DNA of 34,113 nt from Acidobacteriota bacterium (GTDB lineage: Bacteria; Acidobacteriota; UBA4820; DSQY01): positions 1 to 34,113 of the forward strand of contig JAJYLT010000037.1 of assembly GCA_021787565.1 (NCBI GenBank). The letters run 5' to 3'. Under the pieces are notes generated by a model. It ran no database searches. It had not been told where the DNA came from and saw only the letters and a program-made list of their open reading frames with translations. The position numbers and the translations under genes are program-made. Of the stretch, positions 1-7,863 are shown piece by piece; position 1 is the stretch's first letter, and each line of letters starts with the position of its first letter.

Positions 1-31
1 CCACCAACCAACTTCGCTCTCTCGTGCTCAT
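1..31 (-). CDS. N-terminus of a leftward gene, probably the transposase (partial)
   Basis: On the minus strand an ATG at 31-29 opens the frame MSTRERSWLV and runs off the window. It is preceded by GGAGGAG nine bases upstream, a strong Shine-Dalgarno site. A short N-terminus rich in Arg and Glu right next to an IS-type end fits the start of a transposase, but ten residues cannot identify a family. Confidence 0.45.
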   Translation of the reverse strand, partial: MSTRERSWLV

Positions 32-126
32 CCGTAGTGTCTCCTCCACGGTGGCTCCTTCCACCACCAGTTTGAGGGGACATTTCTATCGAGCCCAAGA
101 GGGGACATTATCAAAGAGTCACGACA
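1..126. mobile_element. End of an insertion sequence, body off the left edge
   Basis: The motif GGGGACATT occurs twice in direct orientation (76-84 and 101-109), followed by TCAAAGAGTCACGACA ending near 126. I recall such GGGGACATT-repeat ends from transposase-associated elements in other GC-rich bacteria. Just inside this end a leftward reading frame starts with a good ribosome site (see 1-31). The family cannot be fixed because the transposase body is outside the window. The outer boundary at about 126 is inferred from the end of the repeat pattern, and no target duplication can be tested with one end only. Confidence 0.55.
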
Positions 127-362
127 GTAGGAGCCCAGTCTATTGACTCACCCATTCGCCGGGCCTAAGATACACACACCGTCCCGGGCCTCCCGGCAGT
201 CCCGCCGAGCGCCCGTGGAGAACACGGAGAGACGTCCTCAGGTGCGTGTCGCTGCCCCACAGCCCTCAGGACCACCCGGAAATGAACCCGAAGCGCCCCT
301 CGGCCTCTCGCACTGCCCATCCGCCAGCCGTCGGCGGCCCGATAGAGGCAGTGCCCTCGTGT
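127..362. other. Intergenic stretch between IS end and tatA, no gene seen
   Basis: No open frame here has a credible ribosome site or protein-like composition; those present are arginine- and proline-rich GC-frame shadows. The promoter for the TatA gene should lie here, but no convincing -35/-10 pair stands out. Confidence 0.4.
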
Positions 363-380
363 GCCAGCCGCTAGGCTGGC
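363..380 (+). promoter_or_regulatory. Perfect hairpin just upstream of the tatA ribosome site
   Basis: GCCAGCC (363-369), loop GCTA, GGCTGGC (374-380) is a perfect 7-bp stem. It ends one base before the GGGAG ribosome site of the TatA gene, so in RNA it would sit against the initiation region. It has no U-tract and is therefore not an intrinsic terminator. An operator or a translation-modulating stem are both possible. Confidence 0.4.
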
Positions 381-393
381 GCGGGAGATTCGT

Positions 394-696
394 ATGCCCC
401 TCGCCCTAGCCTTCATCGATTCGCCCGAACAGCTCCTCGTCATCCTCGCGATCCTCCTGCTCATCTTCGGCCCGTCCAAGCTGCCCCAGCTCGGCGCCTC
501 CATGGGCAAGACCATCAAGGCCTTCCGCGAGAGCGCCAAGGAAGTGGCCGCCGAGACAGGCGCCCCCGCGCAGGCTACGGCGCAGGCGGCGCAGCAGGCG
601 ACCGTCGCGGGCCCTTCGGTGCCCTGCCCAAAGTGCGGTACCGCCGCCGCGGCCGACGCACAGTTCTGCACGCGCTGTGGCGCCAAGATCGCCTGA
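394..696 (+). CDS. tatA: TatA/TatE-family translocase subunit with C-terminal zinc ribbon
   Basis: A 100-residue protein. Residues about 10-25 are a short hydrophobic membrane helix, followed by the family hallmark FGPSKLPQLGASMGK (25-39) and an amphipathic helix ending in FRESAKE. TatA subunits oligomerise in the inner membrane to form the conduit for folded twin-arginine substrates. After an Ala/Gln-rich linker (55-73) comes a zinc-ribbon motif, CPKC at 78-81 and CTRC at 92-95, which ordinary TatA proteins lack. The start is ATG 394, six bases after GGGAG; an in-frame GTG at 361 would only add residues that pass through the hairpin. No tatB or tatC is adjacent, so the partner genes are elsewhere. 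The role of the ribbon is unknown; it may bind a partner or substrate at the cytoplasmic face. Confidence 0.88.
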   Translation: MPLALAFIDSPEQLLVILAILLLIFGPSKLPQLGASMGKTIKAFRESAKEVAAETGAPAQATAQAAQQATVAGPSVPCPKCGTAAAADAQFCTRCGAKIA

Positions 697-818
697 GAAC
701 AGGCCTGCCGACCTCGGTCATTCCGAAAGGCGCCCCCGGCGGGCACTCTCGCCAACAGGTAGTCCGCTCCGTGATCCTATCTGATGCCTCAGGCTTACCC
801 TTGCTTCGGGCGCAGCCC

Positions 819-971
819 CCCCAAATTCCGCGATGGAATTGCACTCGTAGGAGCGCCGCCCCCGGCGCGACGGACCGTACGCGGGCACCGCATCCTGGTC
901 GCAGGGTCACCCGGTTCGCGGCGAGGCGCCGCTCCTACGCAGGCGTTGAGCCGCTATCGCGGAATTTGGGG
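819..971 (+). repeat. REPIN-like dispersed palindromic element, copy 1
   Basis: The ends are inverted: CCCCAAATTCCGCGAT and ATCGCGGAATTTGGGG. Inside are two converging REP-like units, each with the head GTAGGAG followed by a hairpin: GCGCCG-CCCC-CGGCGC on the left, and on the right (read on the minus strand) GCGGCG-CCT-CGCCGC. The two units are separated by a non-palindromic centre. The same sequence recurs at 11824, 16941 and 25278. It has no coding capacity, so it depends on an enzyme elsewhere; RAYT (REP-associated tyrosine transposase) is the known mobiliser of such doublets. It lies between tatA and the tRNA promoter. Confidence 0.9.
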
Positions 972-999
972 CCCCCAGGGCATGGGGCCCCCAGGGCAG

Positions 1000-1028
1000 T
1001 TGACGTCGGAGCCTCAAACGCATACAAT
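1000..1028 (+). promoter_or_regulatory. Sigma-70-type promoter of the tRNA gene
   Basis: TTGACG (1000-1005), 17-bp spacer, TACAAT (1023-1028). Five of six bases match consensus in each box. The tRNA begins 11 bp after the -10 box, leaving almost no leader. Confidence 0.75.
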
Positions 1029-1039
1029 ACCAGGACTGG

Positions 1040-1115
1040 GCCGACGTAGCTCAGCTGGTAGAGCAGTTGATTCGTAATCATCAGGTCGCCAGTTCGATTC
1101 TGGCCGTCGGCTCCA
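1040..1115 (+). tRNA. tRNA-Thr (anticodon CGU), CCA encoded
   Basis: The cloverleaf can be drawn in full: acceptor GCCGACG/CGTCGGC, D arm GCTC...GAGC, anticodon stem GTTGA/TCATC around loop TTCGTAA, T arm GCCAG-TTCGATT-CTGGC, then discriminator T and templated CCA (1113-1115). Loop positions 34-36 are CGT, which reads ACG (Thr). The second anticodon-stem pair is a T-T mismatch. Total length is 76 nt. Confidence 0.93.
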
Positions 1116-1133
1116 GAAAATCAAGGACTTACG

Positions 1134-1160
1134 AGGCCGCCGAATGGCGGCTTTCGTGTT
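1134..1160 (+). terminator. Intrinsic terminator after the tRNA
   Basis: AGGCCGCC, loop GAAT, GGCGGCTT form an 8-bp stem (one G-U pair) followed by TTTCGTGTT. It starts 18 bases after the tRNA CCA end. Confidence 0.65.
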
Positions 1161-1278
1161 GCGTCACACGTGCGTCCCACCGTGAGGGGGAATCGAGGGG
1201 TTCGGCGAGGGGGGAAAAGAAGAGGCCGATGGATACCGCGAGCCCCGGCGCCCTCCCTGGCGGTGCTCGGCGAGCCTC

Positions 1279-3441
1279 CTAGTTCTTGGCGCCGGGCAGC
1301 GGCTGGTAGGTCATGCCCAGGGCGTGGAAGAGGAAGGCGTAGACGTCGGTCTCCTGGCCGATGCGCTGGGTGAGCGAGAGGTCGATGCCGTGACCGCTGC
1401 GGCTGCTCGTGCGCAGGAGGATGGGAGTCTTGGCCGCGTTGGCGGCCTGGAGTCGCGCCACCATCTTGCGCGACTGCATGGGATCCACGCGGGGGTCATT
1501 GGCTCCCGTGAGGAACAGGCAGGCCGGGTAGGCCGTGCCGTCCTTCACGCGGTAGTAAGGCGAGTAGGCGTAGAGCGCCTTGAAGTCGGCCTCGTTCTTC
1601 ACCGTGCCGAACTCGGTGACGTTGAAGGAGCCGTTGGGGCTCAGCTCCACGCGGAGCATGTCGTAGATGCCCACGAAGCTCACGACGGCCTTGAAGAGGC
1701 TGGGATGCTGGGTCAGCTCGGCGCCCATGAGGAGGCCGCCGTTGCTGCCGCCCTCGATGGCGAGCTTCCGGGAGCTGGTGTACTTCCTGGCGATGAGCGC
1801 CTCGGCGCAGGCGGCGAAGTCGTCGAAGACGTTCTGCTTCTTCGTGAGCATGCCGGCCTGGTGCCAAGCCTCGCCAAACTCGCCGCCGCCTCGCATGCTG
1901 GCCTCGGCCCACACGCCGCCCTGCTCGATCCAGAGGCGGGTGAGGGGGGAGAAGCGGGGAGTCATGGCAATGCCGAAGCCGCCGTAACCCGTGAGCAGGG
2001 TGGGATTCTGGCCATTCAACCGCGTCCCCTTCCGCATGAGGATGGTCAGGGGCACGCGCGTGCCGTCCTTCGAGACGGCGTCGGTGCGGATCACCTCGGT
2101 GTCCGAGAAATCGGCCGGCGAGGTCTCCCGCAGGGCCGTCTCGGTCAACTTGCCCGTGGCTGGCGCGTAGCGGTACCAGGTGGGGGGTGTCACGTAGCTC
2201 TGGTCGCGGAAGCAGAGGTCGCCTCCCACGGCGAGCATCTCGCCCACGGCGCTCACGGGCGGAGCGGCCACCTCGCCGAGGGTCTTGCCCTCCAGGTTGT
2301 AAACGCGGATCGTGGAGGGACCGCCCACCATCTCGTTCACGAAGAGGCGCTCGCCCACGGGCGTGAAGGATTCCACCACCGCGGCCTTGGACTCGGGCAC
2401 CACGACCTTTGCCTGGGCGAGCACGGGTTCGGCGCACGAGAGCGAGAGCACCTGGCCCATGGGCGCCCCCTTCAACGAGAGAAGGTAGAGCGTGTCGTGG
2501 GGGCCGAACTCCGCCGCCGTGATCTTGTCCGCGAAGGCCGCTACCTGTTTCCAGCCGCCCGACGGCCCAAGGAGGTAAAAGGCGAACTGGCCGCCGTCCC
2601 CGTTGGCCACCGTTGCGAGGAGGTATCTGCCGTCCTCGCTGCTCTTCAGAGTCGTCTCGGCGATGCGCGACCAGCCTTTGCCTACGGCGTAGGCGTCCTT
2701 CTCCGTGGGGGTGCCGAGCTTGTGGAAGTAGACCTCCTGGTAGAAGTTGAGGTCCTGGGGCGGTCGCTCCTTGCCGCGCGGGTAGCGGGTGTAGTAGAAG
2801 CCGCTGCCGTCTTTGTTCCACGCGAGGCCGCCCCCGGCCGTTCCCTCGTTCACCCGTGTAATGGGCTCGTAGAGCTCCTTGCCCGTTGCCGCGTCGTAGA
2901 CGTGTACGGTCCCGTCCTCGCTCCCGCCCATCGAGAGGGAGACGGCCACGAGCTTGGCGTCGGGCGACGGGACGTACCAGTCGATGGCCGTGATGCCCCG
3001 CGGGTCGATGGCGTTGGGGTCCACCACGGACTTGGCGGCGGGATCGTCGAGCGATTTGAGCGTGACGAGGAGGGGCTGCTGCTTCGGGGGTTGCCGCTTC
3101 ATGGCGAAGAGGACCCCGTGCACCTCGCGCAGGTCGAAATAGCTGGGCGAGGCGCCGCCGAGGAGATCAGCCAGCCGGCCCTGAATCTCGGCCCTGTAGG
3201 GGAGTGCGTCCAGGAACTTCGCCGCGCAGGCGGTCTGGGCTTCGCTCCAGGCCCTCACGGCGGGGTCCGCCCAGTTCTCCAGCCAGCGGTAGTCTTCCGT
3301 CACCTTCACTCCAAAGAAGGTGGAGGTGACGGGCTTCTTGGACGTGGGCGGCGGGCATTGCGCCGCGCCTGCGGCGGCCAGCGCGGCGGGAGCCATGCAG
3401 GCCAGCAGGAGTGAGGCGACCGTGGAAGAAAGGTACTTCAT
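1279..3441 (-). CDS. Secreted prolyl oligopeptidase, family S9A
   Basis: A serine peptidase of 720 residues that cuts short peptides after proline. The N-terminus (about 1-25, MKYLSSTVASLLLACMAPAA) is a signal peptide, placing it in the periplasm or outside. The N-terminal third opens with the family pattern TEDYRWLEN and continues as the seven-bladed propeller that gates access. The C-terminal alpha/beta-hydrolase domain carries the triad: Ser in GGSNGGL (about residue 565), Asp in GANDPRVDP (about 648) and His in RSGHGID (about 684). TGYGGFGI and MRGGGEFGE are also typical. Length is normal for the family. Start ATG 3441 follows GGGAGAG; the frame is open further upstream, but that part overlaps the preceding gene out of frame. 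It begins 46 bp after the diguanylate cyclase gene stops and is probably co-transcribed with it. Confidence 0.93.
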   Translation of the reverse strand: MKYLSSTVASLLLACMAPAALAAAGAAQCPPPTSKKPVTSTFFGVKVTEDYRWLENWADPAVRAWSEAQTACAAKFLDALPYRAEIQGRLADLLGGASPSYFDLREVHGVLFAMKRQPPKQQPLLVTLKSLDDPAAKSVVDPNAIDPRGITAIDWYVPSPDAKLVAVSLSMGGSEDGTVHVYDAATGKELYEPITRVNEGTAGGGLAWNKDGSGFYYTRYPRGKERPPQDLNFYQEVYFHKLGTPTEKDAYAVGKGWSRIAETTLKSSEDGRYLLATVANGDGGQFAFYLLGPSGGWKQVAAFADKITAAEFGPHDTLYLLSLKGAPMGQVLSLSCAEPVLAQAKVVVPESKAAVVESFTPVGERLFVNEMVGGPSTIRVYNLEGKTLGEVAAPPVSAVGEMLAVGGDLCFRDQSYVTPPTWYRYAPATGKLTETALRETSPADFSDTEVIRTDAVSKDGTRVPLTILMRKGTRLNGQNPTLLTGYGGFGIAMTPRFSPLTRLWIEQGGVWAEASMRGGGEFGEAWHQAGMLTKKQNVFDDFAACAEALIARKYTSSRKLAIEGGSNGGLLMGAELTQHPSLFKAVVSFVGIYDMLRVELSPNGSFNVTEFGTVKNEADFKALYAYSPYYRVKDGTAYPACLFLTGANDPRVDPMQSRKMVARLQAANAAKTPILLRTSSRSGHGIDLSLTQRIGQETDVYAFLFHALGMTYQPLPGAKN

Positions 3442-3487
3442 GAAAGGCTCTCCCTGATCAGCGGCCGCCTCCGGGCCCGCGGCGTTT

Positions 3488-6451
3488 TCACGTGATGTCC
3501 GCTGAGCGCACGCGGTTGCGGCCCTCGCGCTTGGCGCGGTAGAGAGCGGCGTCGGCGGCCGCCACGAGCTCTTCCGGCCTGGTTTGGTTCCGCAGTCCGG
3601 TGATGGCCACGCCGACGCTGATGGTGACGCAAGGCGAGATGCTCGAGACTCCGGTGGGGATGGCCAGGGCCTCGACGCGGGCGCGCAGGCGCTCGGCGAC
3701 GTCGGCCGCGCCGGACAAATCGTGGGCGGGCAGAATGGCCACGAACTCCTCCCCGCCGTATCTCGCCAGAAGATCGCCGGCGCGTTGGAGCGCACCCGCC
3801 ATGGCCTCGGCCACCTGTTTGAGGCAGAGGTCACCCTTCTGGTGACCGTAGGCGTCGTTGTACGGCTTGAAGTGATCGATGTCGGCCATGAGGAGCGCCA
3901 GGGGAGCGCCCGTGCGCGCGGCGCGGCGCCACTCCACGTCGAGCATCTCCTCGAAACGGCGCCGGTTGGCCACGCCGGTGAGGTCGTCGCGGTTGGAGAG
4001 TTCCTTGAGTTGAGCATTGGCCGATTCGAGCTGTCGGCCTCGGTCCACCAGGGTCTCGTTGACCTTGGCGAGCTGCGAGGTTCGCTCCTCCACGAGGCGG
4101 GTCAGGGCCGCCTCGCGCCGCGCCGCGGCCTTGAGCCTCAGCGCGACCGCGCCGTACACGACGGCTCCGGCGAAAAGGACGCACAGCAGCACGAACCACC
4201 ACGTTTGGTAGAAGTAGGGAAGCCGTTCAAACGCGAAGGTGTCGCCCTTCTCGTTCCAAAAGCCGTCGTTGTTGCAGGCGATCACCTGGAAGACGTAGCG
4301 GCCTGGAGGCAGCCCGGTGTAGACCGCCTCGCGGTGGGTGCCCGCGCGGATCCAGTCGCCGTCGTACCCGATGAGGCGGTACCGGAAGCGCTCCTTCTCG
4401 GGCGCCACGAGGCTGAGCGCCGTGTAGAGAAATTCGACGCGGTGCCTGCCGGGCGCCAACTGCAGGCCGCTCTTGAGGGGAACGGAGCGGCCGTCCACCA
4501 GCATCTGCTCGATCACCACCGGCGGCGGCTTCCTGTTCAGGCGGATCGCCCTGGGATCGAGCACCGCCAGTCCCCGGACCGTGGGGAAGCAGAGCCATCC
4601 CCCGCGGGTACGGCACCCGGCGGGCTGCTCGCCCCCGTTGCATTCGCTGCTTCCCATGCCATCCGAACGGCCGTAGGCATCGCAGTGGACCTGGGCGGCC
4701 CTGCCGTCGGCCACGGCGTCGAGCTCGCTCTTGAGGGCGCTGAAGACCCCCTTGTTGCAGCTCATCCAGAGTCGTCCGGCGCCGTCGTCCAGGATCACGA
4801 AGACGGTGTTGTTGAAGAGGCCCTGCCGGCGGGTGATGCTGGCGAAGCGGCCATTCCGTAGGCGGCTAAGCCCCTCGGTGGTGCCGATCCACAGGGTTCC
4901 GTCCGCGTCCTGGTGGAGGGAGAGCACGCTATCGCTGGCCAAGCCCTGCCGGGTTGTGTAGGCGGTGAATTTGCCATCCTTGTAGAAGTCCAGCCCTCCC
5001 ATGTCCGTGCCCATCCAGATGCCCCCACCGCGATCTTCGAGGAGGCAGTCCACTGACTGGCCGGAGAGTCCGTCCTTCTTCTCCAGAAGATCGGCCTGGC
5101 CATGCCGGATGCGAAAGACGCCGTTGGCGCAGCCGACCCACAGGGTTCCCGCGCGGTCCCGGAGCATGCAGGTGAAGCCCGTGTTGGCCAGCAATCGGTC
5201 CTTGGGGAGCAGGCGCGTGACGTGCCCGTCCTTCCATCGAACGATGCCGCCCGCGTCGAGCGCCAGCAGGATGGAGCCGTCCGGGTCCTCCATCAGGGTG
5301 TCCACCGTGTCGCTCGGCAGCCCCTGCGCCTTGGTCAGGTTCGTGACGCCCGTCTGACTCCACCGGGAGGCCCCGCCCCCGTCGGTTCCCATCCACAGGC
5401 TCCCATCCTTTGCCTGGAGGACGTTCAGGACCATGTCGTTCAGGAGCCCGTTGGCCTTGGCGAGCGTGAAGAATTTGTCGTCCCTGAATCGGTTGAGGCC
5501 GTCCGCCGTGCCCACCCAGAGGTTCCCCTCCCTGTCCTCCAGGATCGAGAGGATCTGGCCGCTCGAGAGACCGTTCTTAGAGCCGTACGACTCGAACCTC
5601 CCCTGGCGGTAACGGCAGAGTCCGTTCTTGGTGCCGATCCAGAGGCTTCCCTCCTTCGGTATGTCGAGCAGCGCATTGACCGTGTCGTGAGGCAACCCAT
5701 CCTTCGTCGTGTAGGGCCTGACGGAATCGTCCGGGGCGATGTGAAAGAGCCCCCGGAAGCTCCCTACCCAGACGCCGCCTTGGCCGTCGCCCGCGAGGGC
5801 GTAGTACCAGTTCCGCTCCTTCACCGGCAGGGGGAAGGCCGACAGACGGCCCGATCGCCACCTCGCCAGGCCGTGGTTGGTGCCGATCCAGACCGTGCCG
5901 TCAGGAGCCTCGTAGGTGGCGTAAACAACGTTTCCCGGCAGGCCGTCGGTGGTGGTGTAGGCACGCACCGACGAACCGTCGAGGAGGACGAGGCCCCGGT
6001 TGTCGGTGCCGAGCCACAGCCGACGCTTCTTGTCCTCCATGACCGACATGAACCGGTAGCCCTGCAGGGGGCGCACTCGTTCGGGAAAGCTGATGGTCCC
6101 ACCGCTCATTCTTAAGAGCCCGCCGCTGTCCAGGCAGACCCACAGCCCCCCGTCGGGATCCTTGCACAGCGCCACCACGTCGCTCCCAGGCAGGCCCGGA
6201 GTCTTCTCACGGTCGTAGACGGCGAAGCGCACTCCGTCGAAACGGACCAGCCCCTCCTGCGTGCCGAGCCAGATGTAGCCGCGATCGGACTGCACCATGG
6301 CCTGGACGGAGTTCTGGGGAAGGCCGTCCTTCTCGCGCCAGACGTGATGGCCGTATTGGAGGATGAGCTTGGTCGGGTCGAGGGCGCTGAATGGCAAGCA
6401 CAAGCCAACGGCGCATGCCATAACGACCGCGAGTACTGCGTGCTTTCGCAC
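3488..6451 (-). CDS. Membrane diguanylate cyclase with periplasmic two-component-regulator propeller
   Basis: A 987-residue sensor enzyme making cyclic di-GMP from two GTP. A signal peptide (about 1-23) is followed by some fourteen propeller repeats with signatures such as LWIGTKNGL, LWVGTADGL and VWIGTNHGL, forming a large periplasmic ligand-binding propeller. Then come a Y_Y_Y-type beta domain (about 675-740), one membrane helix (TWWFVLLCVLFAGAVVYGAV, about 750-770), a coiled coil and a GGDEF domain. The active motif is GGEEF (about residue 900), DIDHFKPYND is intact, and RAGD five residues before GGEEF matches the inhibitory I-site, so product inhibition is expected. Start is GTG 6451 after AGGAG. 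A promoter candidate lies at 6526-6555. The sensed ligand is unknown; the co-oriented peptidase downstream hints at peptides or another polymer breakdown product. Confidence 0.93.
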   Translation of the reverse strand: MRKHAVLAVVMACAVGLCLPFSALDPTKLILQYGHHVWREKDGLPQNSVQAMVQSDRGYIWLGTQEGLVRFDGVRFAVYDREKTPGLPGSDVVALCKDPDGGLWVCLDSGGLLRMSGGTISFPERVRPLQGYRFMSVMEDKKRRLWLGTDNRGLVLLDGSSVRAYTTTDGLPGNVVYATYEAPDGTVWIGTNHGLARWRSGRLSAFPLPVKERNWYYALAGDGQGGVWVGSFRGLFHIAPDDSVRPYTTKDGLPHDTVNALLDIPKEGSLWIGTKNGLCRYRQGRFESYGSKNGLSSGQILSILEDREGNLWVGTADGLNRFRDDKFFTLAKANGLLNDMVLNVLQAKDGSLWMGTDGGGASRWSQTGVTNLTKAQGLPSDTVDTLMEDPDGSILLALDAGGIVRWKDGHVTRLLPKDRLLANTGFTCMLRDRAGTLWVGCANGVFRIRHGQADLLEKKDGLSGQSVDCLLEDRGGGIWMGTDMGGLDFYKDGKFTAYTTRQGLASDSVLSLHQDADGTLWIGTTEGLSRLRNGRFASITRRQGLFNNTVFVILDDGAGRLWMSCNKGVFSALKSELDAVADGRAAQVHCDAYGRSDGMGSSECNGGEQPAGCRTRGGWLCFPTVRGLAVLDPRAIRLNRKPPPVVIEQMLVDGRSVPLKSGLQLAPGRHRVEFLYTALSLVAPEKERFRYRLIGYDGDWIRAGTHREAVYTGLPPGRYVFQVIACNNDGFWNEKGDTFAFERLPYFYQTWWFVLLCVLFAGAVVYGAVALRLKAAARREAALTRLVEERTSQLAKVNETLVDRGRQLESANAQLKELSNRDDLTGVANRRRFEEMLDVEWRRAARTGAPLALLMADIDHFKPYNDAYGHQKGDLCLKQVAEAMAGALQRAGDLLARYGGEEFVAILPAHDLSGAADVAERLRARVEALAIPTGVSSISPCVTISVGVAITGLRNQTRPEELVAAADAALYRAKREGRNRVRSADIT

Positions 6452-6525
6452 GGCGTTCTCCTAATCCCCCTAGCCCCCAATGAAATACGTTCTAGACGGC
6501 CGCCTCAGGGGCGCGGCTCCTTCGT

Positions 6526-6555
6526 AGTGTAAGCTTTTCGCATGCGGGACCGCAA
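6526..6555 (-). promoter_or_regulatory. Promoter candidate for the diguanylate cyclase gene
   Basis: On the minus strand TTGCGG (6555-6550), an 18-bp spacer and TACACT (6531-6526). The leader to the GTG start is about 70 nt. The -35 box directly adjoins a 16-bp tandem duplication. Confidence 0.45.
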
Positions 6556-6587
6556 GCGGGCGGGAGCGTTCGCGGGCGGGAGCGTTC
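6556..6587. repeat. Tandem duplication of a 16-bp unit
   Basis: GCGGGCGGGAGCGTTC occurs twice without a gap (6556-6571 and 6572-6587). It sits directly upstream of the predicted -35 box of the diguanylate cyclase promoter, so it could be a duplicated activator site or simple slippage. Confidence 0.6.
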
Positions 6588-6680
6588 GAGGGGGCACCGG
6601 ACGAGGCGAGAGGAAAGGGGGCGGAGTCATGAGAGAAAAGGGACAAGGGACGAGGGAGCGGTGTTCTGACGGGAGTCATC

Positions 6681-6761
6681 GGGGAGAGCCTGCGTCTTCA
6701 TCGGCGCGGCGATGAGCAACGCTCCGCCGCCGGCGCCGCGCATGAATCGCTCCCCGATGCG
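6681..6761 (-). pseudogene. Degenerate second copy of the asd 3' end
   Basis: The minus strand reads MRGAGGGALLIAAPMKTQAL, which lines up with IRGAAGGTLLIAEVMKAQGL at the C-terminus of the intact asd gene about 135 bp upstream. The DNA also matches, for example GGCGATGAGCAACG in both. There is no matching upstream coding sequence and the frame runs on without the asd stop. It is a relic of a partial tandem duplication, or of recombination that replaced the gene and left the old tail behind. Confidence 0.65.
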
Positions 6762-6798
6762 GGCCCCGGCCGGCCCCTCTGCCTCGCGGCTAAGCGGA

Positions 6799-6813
6799 GG
6801 GCATGGGATGCCC
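6799..6813 (-). terminator. Hairpin directly after the asd stop codon
   Basis: GGGCAT, loop CCC, ATGCCC forms a perfect 6-bp stem starting at the base after the TAA stop of asd. The following bases are not T-rich, so this may protect a 3' end or assist Rho rather than act as an intrinsic terminator. Confidence 0.35.
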
Positions 6814-7863
6814 TTAGAGGAGACCCTGCGCTTTCATGACTTCGGCGATGAGCAACGTTCCGCCGGCCGCGCCGCGGATGGTGTTGTGAACGAGGGCGGC
6901 GTATCGGAGGCCGAGGATGGGGCAGGGCTGGAGGCGGCCGACGGTGACGGCCATGCCCCCGGAGCGGTCGCGATCCAAGAGGGGCTGGGGGCGGGCGAAC
7001 CCCTCTTCCAGGACGATGGGCCGTTCGGGGGCGGAGGGAAGGCCCCTGCCGGCGAGAGGGGAGCGGTAGCTCGCGAAGGCGCGGCGGACCTCCTCGATGT
7101 CGGCCTGCCGCTCCAGCTCCACGGAGACGGAGAGCAGGTGGCCGTCGCGCACGGGAACGCGGTTGCACTGCGCGCCGAGCGGCAGCTCGGCGGGGCGAAC
7201 GGAGCCGCCCTCGATCCGGCCGAAGATCTTGGCGGGCTCGGCGCGGAGCTTGGCCTCCTCCCCGGCGATCTCCGGTAGCACGTTGTCCAGAGCCTCCAGG
7301 GAGGCGACGCCCGGATGCCCGGCGCCGGAGAGGGCCTGCAGCGTCGTGACCAAGACCCTCCGCAGGCCGAAGGCCCGGCGCAGCGGCTCCAGCGAGAGGC
7401 AGAGGCCGATGGTGGAGCAGTTGGGGTTGGCGGCAACGGCACCGCCGTATCGGGCTCTCTGCGAGGCGAGGAGGGCCAAGTGGTCGGCGTTCACCTCGGG
7501 GATCACGAGGGGCACCTCTGGGTCCATGCGCAGGGCGCTCGCGTTGCTGATCACCGCGAAGCCGGCGGCGCGGAAGGCGAGTTCTGCCTCGGAAGCCGTG
7601 GCGGCGTCGAGCGCGGAGAAGGCGAAGGCGGCCTCGATCCCACCGGGGTCAAGCGGCCGCACCCGCATGCCCGCGGCGCCCTCGGGCACGCCCCCCGGCA
7701 GAAGCCAGCGCACCGCCTCGCCGTAGGGCTTGCCGGCCGAGCGATCGGAGGCCACGAGGGCGGAGAGCTCGAACCACGGATGGCCTTGCAGGAGTTGGAC
7801 GAACCGCTGGCCCACCATGCCCGTGGCGCCCAGCAGCGCCACCTTCAGCCGCCGATCAGCCAT
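6814..7863 (-). CDS. asd: Aspartate-semialdehyde dehydrogenase
   Basis: Reduces aspartyl phosphate to aspartate semialdehyde with NADPH, the second step of the aspartate family pathway. It has 349 residues. The N-terminal nucleotide-binding loop is GATGMVG (12-18), the catalytic Cys149 lies in NPNCSTIGL, and the substrate-side segment VRDGHLLSVSVE carries the expected base His. The C-terminus HNTIRGAAGGTLLIAE is the archaeal/fungal-like branch rather than the E. coli type. The ATG (7863) overlaps the lysC stop by 8 bp, so it is translationally coupled and is the last gene of the SAM-controlled operon. A decayed copy of its 3' end lies just downstream. Confidence 0.95.
   Translation of the reverse strand: MADRRLKVALLGATGMVGQRFVQLLQGHPWFELSALVASDRSAGKPYGEAVRWLLPGGVPEGAAGMRVRPLDPGGIEAAFAFSALDAATASEAELAFRAAGFAVISNASALRMDPEVPLVIPEVNADHLALLASQRARYGGAVAANPNCSTIGLCLSLEPLRRAFGLRRVLVTTLQALSGAGHPGVASLEALDNVLPEIAGEEAKLRAEPAKIFGRIEGGSVRPAELPLGAQCNRVPVRDGHLLSVSVELERQADIEEVRRAFASYRSPLAGRGLPSAPERPIVLEEGFARPQPLLDRDRSGGMAVTVGRLQPCPILGLRYAALVHNTIRGAAGGTLLIAEVMKAQGLL

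Noticed and set aside
1324-3414. Long plus-strand open frame opposite the prolyl oligopeptidase
   Set aside because: It has no ribosome site, an atypical Gly/Val/His/Arg-rich composition, and lies wholly over a gene with clear catalytic motifs on the other strand. High GC makes such antisense frames common.
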